Below, piece after piece: positions 1 to 4,049 of a stretch of DNA of 6,257 nt. Numbering within the stretch: position 1 is the first letter of the stretch; each line of letters begins with the position of its first letter. The notes below the pieces were generated by a model, which did not search any database, was not told the DNA's origin, and saw only the letters and a program-made list of their open reading frames with translations. The DNA lies in assembly GCA_017452565.1 (NCBI GenBank), contig JAFTMF010000120.1, positions 1 to 6,257 on the forward strand. Reading direction: 5' to 3'. The position numbers and the translations under genes are program-made. Source of the DNA: Clostridia bacterium. Lineage in GTDB: Bacteria > Bacillota > Clostridia > Oscillospirales > CAG-272.

Positions 1-54
1 CAAACCATGTTCATTATACGAGGAGGTTTAATTTTTTGCAATATTCTTTCTTTC

Positions 55-80
55 GGGCTTGCATTAAGCTCGCCCTTTTT
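55..80 (+). terminator. Possible weak intrinsic terminator of an upstream rightward gene
   Basis: An imperfect hairpin pairs GGGC (55-58) with GCCC (72-75), then has a 2x2 mismatch, then pairs GC with GC around the loop ATTAA. It is followed at once by TTTTTG and TTTTT. The stem is short, so this is only a candidate. It could serve a plus-strand gene ending before or at the left edge. One frame gives a ten-codon tail ending in TAA at 29-31, but nothing shows that it is coding. Confidence 0.35.
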
Positions 81-105
81 GTTTTTACTAAAGCGTTTTA
101 TCGCT

Positions 106-130
106 CCCCCGGTAGAACCGGGGGTTTATT
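106..130 (+). terminator. Intrinsic terminator reading rightwards
   Basis: A perfect 8-bp stem pairs CCCCCGGT (106-113) with ACCGGGGG (117-124) around the 3-nt loop AGA. The T-rich tail TTTATTT follows on the plus strand. This is the classical form of a Rho-independent terminator and would stop transcription of a plus-strand gene left of the window, opposite the leftward ABC operon. The stem is also followed by more G on the complement, so minus-strand function is unlikely. Confidence 0.65.
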
Positions 131-139
131 TGGGGGACC

Positions 140-174
140 AAAAAAGACGCTCAGCCGAATTATCGGCTGAGCGT
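140..174 (-). terminator. Intrinsic terminator of the gntR-ABC operon
   Basis: A perfect 12-bp stem pairs ACGCTCAGCCGA (147-158) with its complement (163-174) around the loop ATTA. Read on the minus strand it is followed by C and six T (140-145). It begins 15 nt past the stop codon of the ABC membrane protein. It is the end of the leftward transcript. On the plus strand the tail is only GTTTGTAGTTTTT, so weak bidirectional use is possible. Confidence 0.9.
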
Positions 175-188
175 TTGTAGTTTTTAGT

Positions 189-998
189 TTACGGCAAGTT
201 GAGCTTGTTGGTCAACAGCTTGCGATTGAAGAAGTAGTAGAGGACGCCAAATCCTCCAACCACGGCGGCACAGAGCCAAATGACCACTGCAATCGTCCAG
301 TCCACAGACAGAGGAAGCAGCGATGCAAAGATAGCAGACACGATGATCGCTGCAAACATCATCATACCCGATACCACCGAGTTGCCTACCCAGTAGAGGC
401 CGATGCCCACCAGCGCCTTGTACTTGTTGGCAATTACACCGCCGATGGTCAGCGCCAGATAAGCCAGCAACAGTTCGGTAGCAAGCAGAGCCAGAATGAG
501 AACCACAACGCCGATGATCATTGTCACGTCTGCCGCCTGAAGCGTAACGCTGACAACCTCAGTATCCGGCACAGTATCCGAAATCAAAAGGGCTGAGGGA
601 ATGCTGATGATAATCAGATTGATCAAAAATACCACGATGCCGGTCAGCGTCCATACGAAGCCGGTTACCAGCTTAGCGGTCAGGTGCTGTCCTACCGTTG
701 CGGGAAGCGTGAAGGTCAGATACGCTTCATCGGAGACGATCTTTTTGTAATAGTGGATACCACTGATCAGAATCGTTCCCAGCGCCCCCAGATAGGAAAG
801 CATAAAGAGGAACACTTGCCCCATCATCAGGCCGGCATACGCCAAGGTGTACATCACCGATTCCGCGTCGAATGGGATATACTGCTGCATAATGCCGCAT
901 ACTGCACTCAGAATGGCTGCAACAAAGGAAGTAAGGAACAAGGTCACCATCATTTTCCAAGTACAGCGGAAATCATATGCGATTAGTTTGCGTAACAT
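189..998 (-). CDS. ABC-2 type transporter membrane subunit
   Basis: This 269-residue integral membrane protein is the presumed permease partner of the ATPase encoded just upstream. The sequence shows about six hydrophobic segments, near residues 15-38, 55-85, 108-136, 157-188, 192-225 and 232-258. A short polar stretch near 138-156 (acidic, with SDTVPDTE) could be an outer loop. The N terminus is basic (MLRKLIAYDFR), and the C terminus ends in NRKLLTNKLN after the last helix, as in many ABC-2 half transporters. The ATG is chosen because GGAGG lies 7 nt before it (1006-1010). The gene overlaps the end of the ATPase gene by 16 nt, which points to translational coupling. The substrate cannot be read from the sequence. 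In related GntR-ATPase-permease operons (ytr type) the transporters respond to cell-wall-active antibiotics or peptides, so a defence or export role is a reasonable inference only. Confidence 0.85.
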   Translation of the reverse strand: MLRKLIAYDFRCTWKMMVTLFLTSFVAAILSAVCGIMQQYIPFDAESVMYTLAYAGLMMGQVFLFMLSYLGALGTILISGIHYYKKIVSDEAYLTFTLPATVGQHLTAKLVTGFVWTLTGIVVFLINLIIISIPSALLISDTVPDTEVVSVTLQAADVTMIIGVVVLILALLATELLLAYLALTIGGVIANKYKALVGIGLYWVGNSVVSGMMMFAAIIVSAIFASLLPLSVDWTIAVVIWLCAAVVGGFGVLYYFFNRKLLTNKLNLP

Positions 999-1693
999 TT
1001 GAACACCTCCCGGAAGAACTGATCCAGCGTTTGACCGCGGGCTTCGCGGACAGCAGCTACCTTATCCTGACAGATCACGTGACCGTTTTGGATAAACAGG
1101 AAGGAGTTCAGCACCTCTTCGATATCACTGATCAAGTGAGTGGAAATCAGGATGGTGCTGTCCTCGTGGTAGTTTTTCAAAATGGTTTCCAAAATGTAAT
1201 CTCTTGCCGCAGGATCGACGCCCGCAATGGGTTCGTCCAGCAGATAGAGCTTTGCCCGTCTTGCCATAACCAGAACCAGCTGCACCTTCTCACGAGTGCC
1301 CTTGGACAGCGTCTTGATCTGTGCGTTCAGCGGAACGGCCAGCAGTGCCAGCATCTCCTTGGCACGGTTTCGGTCAAAGTCGGCGTAAAAGGTTTCAAAC
1401 AGATTGATGCACTCCTCTACCCGCATACCGGGGGAAAGATAAGTGCGCTCGGGCAGATAAGATACCAGCGATTTGGTGTAGGGGCCTATGAAGTGGCCGT
1501 CCACCTTGATAGATCCGGTGGTGGGCATCAGAAGGCCTGCTGCCAACTTGATCAGCGTGGTCTTGCCGCTGCCGTTAGGACCCAGCAGTCCCACAATTTC
1601 CCCACGGGGAATCTCCAGAGTCAAATCGCTCAGCGCCATCACACCCTGCTTGTATTGCTTATTCAGGTGATCGCATCGCAAAATTGGTTCCAT
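983..1693 (-). CDS. ABC transporter ATP-binding protein (YtrB/antibiotic-type)
   Basis: This 236-residue nucleotide-binding subunit hydrolyses ATP at the inner membrane face to drive the neighbouring membrane protein. Counted from the chosen ATG, Walker A is GPNGSGKT (38-45), the signature loop is LSKGT (129-133), Walker B is LYLLDEP with catalytic Glu154, the D-loop is AGVDP (157-161) and the H-loop His is 186 (STHL). Two positions depart from the textbook. The Q-loop region reads SYLPER, with Glu82 where Gln is usual, and the signature is LSKGT rather than LSGGQ. Both variants occur, to my knowledge, in antibiotic-type exporters of Firmicutes. A longer frame opens with GTG at 1705, but its first base is the last base of the GGAG ribosome site, so the ATG at 1693 (11-nt spacing) is the likely start. 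The gene lies 96 nt after gntR and overlaps the permease gene by 16 nt. Confidence 0.92.
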   Translation of the reverse strand: MEPILRCDHLNKQYKQGVMALSDLTLEIPRGEIVGLLGPNGSGKTTLIKLAAGLLMPTTGSIKVDGHFIGPYTKSLVSYLPERTYLSPGMRVEECINLFETFYADFDRNRAKEMLALLAVPLNAQIKTLSKGTREKVQLVLVMARRAKLYLLDEPIAGVDPAARDYILETILKNYHEDSTILISTHLISDIEEVLNSFLFIQNGHVICQDKVAAVREARGQTLDQFFREVFKCYAN

Positions 1694-1704
1694 CGAATAA
1701 TACA

Positions 1705-1710
1705 CTCCTT
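1705..1710 (-). promoter_or_regulatory. Ribosome binding site that fixes the ATPase start
   Basis: The minus strand reads AAGGAG here. It lies 11 nt before the ATG at 1693. The upstream in-frame GTG (1703-1705) overlaps this site and cannot be read with it, so the shorter protein is preferred. The 11-nt spacing is slightly long. Confidence 0.7.
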
Positions 1711-1728
1711 TATATAGGATTTAATCTT

Positions 1729-1768
1729 GCAGGGTAATAAATCGGGGAAAACCCTGCCAGTTTTCCCC
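1729..1768 (-). promoter_or_regulatory. Two competing hairpins between gntR and the ATPase gene
   Basis: Hairpin A is a perfect 9-bp stem, GGGGAAAAC (1744-1752) with GTTTTCCCC (1760-1768), around a 7-nt loop. Hairpin B is a perfect 7-bp stem, GCAGGGT (1729-1735) with ACCCTGC (1751-1757). They share 1751-1752 and the loop of A, so they cannot form together. In the leftward transcript A forms first and is followed by the modest tail GATTTATT. B then lies about 20 nt before the ATPase ribosome site. This may be a weak terminator or stability element that lowers ABC expression relative to the repressor. Function is inferred. Confidence 0.45.
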
Positions 1769-1789
1769 AATCTACTCCCAATATTGAGA

Positions 1790-2161
1790 TTACTTGGTTG
1801 CCTCGCCTGCGATGCGGCTTGCCCATTCTGCCGCTTCCTTGACGGTATAACCCAGCACTGCCATATCTGCCAGATATGCCTTGGTATCTGCCTCGGCCAT
1901 CTGCTCACGGAAGTTCTGGAGCAGCGCCAGATCAGCAGTTACGGTACGACCTGCGGTGCGGTTGCCAATGAGCACACCCTGCTGTTCCAGGTTCGCCAGC
2001 GCACGCTGCATCGTGTTGGGGTTCACTGCAGCCTCGGCTGCCAGCTCACGTACTGCGGGGAATCTTGCACCTGCTTCATACTTTCCGCTGATAATCTCTC
2101 TGAGCAGTCGGTCGGAAATCTGCACCCAGATCGGCTGATGGTTATCAAACTGCCATGCCAT
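1790..2161 (-). CDS. GntR-family transcriptional regulator, YtrA subfamily
   Basis: This 123-residue DNA-binding repressor is the likely local regulator of the two ABC genes that follow it. Residues about 10-75 form the GntR winged helix. The sequence shows the typical opening PIWVQISDRLLREIISGKYEAG split by the wHTH start, the recognition part FPAVRELAAEAAVNPNTMQRAL, and the wing QGVLIGNRTAGRTV. The remaining ~45 residues are a short helical tail rather than a full ligand domain, which defines the YtrA subfamily (usual length 120-130). The longer frame starts with TTG at 2179, but that codon is directly followed by the ribosome site AAAGGAGAGG, so the ATG at 2161 with 8-nt spacing is used. 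It is first in its operon, with a strong promoter and a candidate operator just upstream, which fits autoregulation. The inducer is unknown. Confidence 0.9.
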   Translation of the reverse strand: MAWQFDNHQPIWVQISDRLLREIISGKYEAGARFPAVRELAAEAAVNPNTMQRALANLEQQGVLIGNRTAGRTVTADLALLQNFREQMAEADTKAYLADMAVLGYTVKEAAEWASRIAGEATK

Positions 2162-2166
2162 AGAAT

Positions 2167-2176
2167 CCTCTCCTTT
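2167..2176 (-). promoter_or_regulatory. Ribosome binding site that fixes the gntR start
   Basis: The minus strand reads AAAGGAGAGG. AGGAG (2170-2174) lies 8 nt before the ATG at 2161. The in-frame TTG at 2177-2179 sits just before this site and would need a ribosome site that is not present further upstream. Confidence 0.8.
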
Positions 2177-2202
2177 CAAATTCCGAATCTATCGAAATCA
2201 CA

Positions 2203-2224
2203 GAACACGTCTATACTACGTTTC
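2203..2224. promoter_or_regulatory. Candidate operator (inverted repeat) for the GntR regulator
   Basis: The arms are GAACACGT (2203-2210) and ACGTTTC (2218-2224), complementary apart from one extra base, around a 7-bp spacer. The repeat lies directly downstream of the gntR -10 box, at or just after the expected transcript start. A bound repressor would block its own promoter there. The assignment is by position and symmetry only. Confidence 0.35.
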
Positions 2225-2231
2225 TAACACA

Positions 2232-2260
2232 ATTATAGCACGCCACACAAAATCCGTCAA
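2232..2260 (-). promoter_or_regulatory. Sigma-A promoter of the gntR-ABC operon
   Basis: Read on the minus strand, the -35 box is TTGACG (2255-2260), the spacer is exactly 17 bp, and the -10 box is TATAAT (2232-2237) preceded by an extended TGC. Eleven of twelve hexamer bases match consensus. The transcript would start near 2225 and carry a leader of roughly 65 nt before the gntR ATG. Such a strong promoter needs a repressor to keep it low, in keeping with autoregulation. Confidence 0.85.
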
Positions 2261-2291
2261 TACATTTTTTGAATTTTCTGCAAAAAACATA

Positions 2292-2320
2292 TTGCTTTTT
2301 TTCATCATATATAGTATAAT
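2292..2320 (+). promoter_or_regulatory. Possible distal promoter upstream of argG
   Basis: TATAAT (2315-2320) is a perfect -10 box. It is preceded at 17 bp by TTGCTT (2292-2297), a poor -35 that matches only in TTG. If active, it would give a leader of about 150 nt that runs through the proximal promoter and ARG boxes. The region is AT rich, so a chance match is possible. Confidence 0.35.
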
Positions 2321-2363
2321 AAGCAGAAGAATAAATTGGCTCAATAGGAGCTTTCGATAAATA

Positions 2364-2395
2364 TGAACAAAATGTTAATGTTGAATAATTTCGCA
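2364..2395 (+). promoter_or_regulatory. Weak auxiliary ARG-box-like half sites
   Basis: TGAAC-AAAA-TGTTA (2364-2377) and TGAAT-AATT-TCGCA (2382-2395) each have a good left half of the ARG box (TGAAT-W4-ATTCA) and a poor right half. They lie upstream of the argG -35 box. ArgR/AhrC operators often have weaker accessory sites, but these matches are marginal in AT-rich DNA. Confidence 0.25.
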
Positions 2396-2403
2396 AAAAC
2401 TAC

Positions 2404-2433
2404 TTGACAAGCGCCTGTAGATTGATGCATAAT
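2404..2433 (+). promoter_or_regulatory. Proximal sigma-A promoter of the arg operon
   Basis: A perfect -35 box TTGACA (2404-2409) is followed after 18 bp by CATAAT (2428-2433), a five-of-six -10 box. The start site would be near 2440, giving a leader of about 35 nt. The -10 box lies inside the first ARG-box-like palindrome, so bound arginine repressor would exclude RNA polymerase. Confidence 0.8.
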
Positions 2434-2462
2434 TATACACAGTTTTTGAATATTTATCCATT
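2424..2462 (+). promoter_or_regulatory. Tandem ARG boxes (ArgR/AhrC operator)
   Basis: Box 1 (2424-2441) has the core TGCAT-AATT-ATACA, and box 2 (2445-2462) has TGAAT-ATTT-ATCCA. Compared with the ARG-box core TGAAT-W4-ATTCA, box 1 differs at two symmetric positions, so it stays close to palindromic, and box 2 at one. The two 18-bp boxes are separated by 3 bp, 21 bp centre to centre. This is the known spacing of paired ARG boxes bound by one hexameric ArgR in classical operators. The pair covers the -10 box, the start site and the region up to the ribosome site. Repression of argG by arginine is inferred. The regulator gene itself is not in this window. Confidence 0.7.
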
Positions 2463-2474
2463 CGGAGGTTTATC

Positions 2475-3698
2475 ATGAAAAAAGAAGATATCAAGAAAGT
2501 AGTTCTCGCCTATTCCGGCGGTCTGGATACATCCATCATCATTCCGTGGCTGAAAGAAAACTACAACAACTGCGAGGTTATCGCTGTTTCCGCTGACGTT
2601 GGTCAGGGCACCGAGCTGGACGGTCTGGAAGAAAAGGCCATCAAGACCGGCGCATCCAAGCTCTACGTGCTGGATCTGAAGAAGGAGTTCATCGAGGACT
2701 TCATCTACCCCACTATGCAGGCAGGCGCCGTTTACGAGGGCGACTATCTGCTGGGCACTTCCTTTGCACGCCCCATCATCGCACAGAAGATCGTTGAGAT
2801 CGTTCTGAAAGAAGGCGCTGACGCCATCGCTCACGGCTGCACCGGTAAGGGCAACGACCAGGTTCGTTTCGAGCTGACCATCAAGGCATTCGCTCCCGAG
2901 ATGGCCATCATCGCTCCCTGGCGTGAGTGGACCATCAAGTCCCGTGAGGAAGAGATCGACTACGCAGAGGCACACAACGTTCCTCTGAAGATCAACCGTG
3001 AGACCAACTACTCCAAGGACAAGAACCTGTGGCACCTGTCCCACGAGGGTCTGGATCTGGAAGATCCCGCTAACGAGCCTCAGTACAACAAGCCCGGCTT
3101 CTTAGAGATGGGCGTATCTCCCGAGCAGGCTCCCGACACCCCCACTTATATCACTCTGTCCTTTGAAAAGGGTATCCCCACCGCATTCAACGGTGAAAAA
3201 CTGGATCCCGTTACCCTGATCGAAACTTTGAACAGGCTGGGCGGCGAAAACGGCATCGGTATCACCGATCTGGTAGAAAACCGTCTGGTTGGTATGAAGT
3301 CCCGCGGTGTTTACGAGACTCCCGGCGGAACTATTCTGTACCGTGCTCATAAGGTTCTGGAAACCATCACTCTCGACCGTGACACCCAGCACTATAAGGA
3401 GCTGGTTGCAAGCAAGTACGCCGAGCTGGTTTACAACGGTCTGTGGTTCACTCCTCTGCGCGAGGCGCTGGCTGCGTTCGTTACCTCTACCCAGCAGAAC
3501 GTCACCGGTGAGGTGAAGCTGAAGCTCTACAAGGGCAACCTGATCAACGCAGGCGTTACCTCTCCCTACTCCCTCTACAGCGAAGAGGTTGCAACCTTCG
3601 ACGAGGACAACGTCTACAATCAGGCTGACGCTACCGGCTTCATCAACCTGTTCGGTCTGCCCCTGCAGGTTCAAGCAAATCTGAAGAAGAAAAATTAA
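2475..3698 (+). CDS. argG: Argininosuccinate synthase
   Basis: This cytosolic enzyme joins citrulline and aspartate with ATP hydrolysis to AMP and pyrophosphate, giving argininosuccinate, the penultimate step of arginine synthesis. The 407-residue length is normal for the short bacterial form (about 400). The N-terminal PP-loop reads AYSGGLDTS (12-20). The block YEGDYLLGTSFARP (87-100) and the motif HGCTGKGNDQVRFE (120-133) carry the citrulline, aspartate and ATP contacts of the family. A C-terminal lysine-rich tail (NLKKKN) ends the protein. The ATG has GGAGG 6 nt upstream (2464-2468). The frame is intact and no key residue is missing. The gene opens the arg operon behind a promoter with paired ARG boxes. 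It is followed not by a simple terminator but by 351 nt of hairpin repeats before argH. Confidence 0.98.
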   Translation: MKKEDIKKVVLAYSGGLDTSIIIPWLKENYNNCEVIAVSADVGQGTELDGLEEKAIKTGASKLYVLDLKKEFIEDFIYPTMQAGAVYEGDYLLGTSFARPIIAQKIVEIVLKEGADAIAHGCTGKGNDQVRFELTIKAFAPEMAIIAPWREWTIKSREEEIDYAEAHNVPLKINRETNYSKDKNLWHLSHEGLDLEDPANEPQYNKPGFLEMGVSPEQAPDTPTYITLSFEKGIPTAFNGEKLDPVTLIETLNRLGGENGIGITDLVENRLVGMKSRGVYETPGGTILYRAHKVLETITLDRDTQHYKELVASKYAELVYNGLWFTPLREALAAFVTSTQQNVTGEVKLKLYKGNLINAGVTSPYSLYSEEVATFDEDNVYNQADATGFINLFGLPLQVQANLKKKN

Positions 3699-3703
3699 AT
3701 AGT

Positions 3704-3772
3704 ACGGGGCTCTGCCCCGTGCCCCGCCCAGAACCCTTTTGAAAAAGGGTTCTGGGAACTCCCAAAACTTCT
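3704..3772 (-). repeat. Short inverted relative of the arg intergenic repeat
   Basis: It starts 6 nt after the argG stop. It contains a perfect 7-bp hairpin, ACGGGGC (3704-3710) with GCCCCGT (3714-3720), then a 13-bp perfect stem, CCCAGAACCCTTT (3727-3739) with its complement (3744-3756) around TGAA. Read on the minus strand it aligns with the repeats before argH and argB: AGAAGTTTTGGGAG matches AGAAGTTTTTGGAA, and CCCAGAACCCTTTTTCAAA matches CCAAAAACCTTTTTTCAAA, ending with a GGGGCAG-GCCCC hairpin. The two middle hairpins of the longer copies are absent. The minus-strand form has a terminator-like stem plus CCTTTTT; the plus strand lacks a T tract, so it is not an obvious argG terminator. 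Confidence 0.7.
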
Positions 3773-3814
3773 ATAAAAGCGGCAAATTCTTGCCGCTTTG
3801 GGGAGGTTTTTGGG
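3761..3814 (+). repeat. Extended hairpin after argG
   Basis: The inner stem is perfect: AAAGCGGCAA (3776-3785) with TTGCCGCTTT (3790-3799) around the 4-nt loop ATTC. An outer stem pairs CCCAAAACTTCT (3761-3772) with GGGAGGTTTTTGGG (3801-3814), with one bulged base and two G-U pairs, after a small internal loop. The outer arm is shared with the edge of the preceding inverted repeat. No T tract follows, so it is a structural or processing element rather than a standard terminator. Confidence 0.6.
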
Positions 3815-3819
3815 CGGTG

Positions 3820-3879
3820 AATGTTCCAAAATAGTCCTTTTATGTGCAAAAACACGTGAAAGGACAGTTTTGGGATATT
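3820..3879 (+). other. 60-nt near-perfect RNA hairpin between argG and argH
   Basis: Positions 3820-3846 pair with 3853-3879 over 27 symmetric positions around the loop CAAAAA (3847-3852). Only A3833 and A3866 fail to pair. Five pairs are G-U wobbles in the plus-strand RNA (3823/3876, 3825/3874, 3832/3867, 3841/3858, 3843/3856). On the complementary strand these would be A-C mismatches, so the minus-strand RNA would have six breaks. The bias suggests selection on the rightward transcript. It has no coding frame and no T tract. It could be an RNase III site, an RNA stability element, or the core of a small MITE-like insertion. I do not recognise a named RNA family. Confidence 0.65.
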
Positions 3880-3891
3880 GACCTAATTTCT

Positions 3892-4035
3892 AAAATACCT
3901 AATTTATCTGTTTCCCAAAAGTTTTTGGAAATCCAAAAACCTTTTTTCAAAGAAGGTTTGGAGTTGCCTCACAGAGGCAACTCCGGCAATTCGGCAAAGC
4001 CGAATCGCTTTGGCAGGGGGTGGGGCAGCGCCCCA
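3892..4035 (+). repeat. Structured repeat, copy 1 (directly upstream of argH)
   Basis: It runs to 3 nt before the argH ribosome site TGGAG (4038-4042). In order it holds: stem I, GTTTTTGG (3921-3928) with CCAAAAAC (3933-3940), followed by C and six T; the competing stem II, CC-AAACCTT (3933-3943) with AAGGTTTGG (3953-3961); a perfect 11-bp stem, 3960-3970 with 3974-3984, loop ACA; a 10-position stem, 3986-3995 with 3999-4008, loop AAA, with one A-C mismatch; and TGGGGC (4021-4026) with GCCCCA (4030-4035), loop AGC. The block 3915-4014 matches 5471-5571 with ten substitutions and one indel. The match AAAA-Y-ACCT-R-ATTT extends it left to 3892, with extra bases in this copy. Confidence 0.88.
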
Positions 4036-4049
4036 TATGGAGTTAAACT

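Noticed and set aside
1..130. Possible end of an IS200/IS605-like element, suggested by the GC-rich hairpin near the edge
   Set aside because: There is no transposase, boundary repeat or second end in the window. The hairpin with T tail is explained as a terminator.
1..180. Open plus-strand frames from the left edge through the terminators
   Set aside because: They pass through two hairpin terminators and have no similarity that I recognise. Any real upstream gene more likely ends at the TAA at 29-31 or outside the window.
977..1717. 246-residue plus-strand frame opposite the ABC ATPase gene
   Set aside because: The minus frame has every ABC ATPase motif. The plus frame has no plausible ribosome site or motif.
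2211..2396. 61-residue minus-strand frame in the divergent control region
   Set aside because: It overlaps the gntR promoter boxes, has no ribosome site and has the composition of AT-rich non-coding DNA.
2454..3674. Two long minus-strand open frames opposite argG (2454-3044 and 3102-3674)
   Set aside because: They mirror argG codons and have no start signals or family motifs. Long antisense frames are common opposite GC-rich genes with biased codons.
3704..3756. Intrinsic terminator directly after argG
   Set aside because: The stems are strong, but no T tract follows either on the plus strand, so they are not standard rightward terminators.
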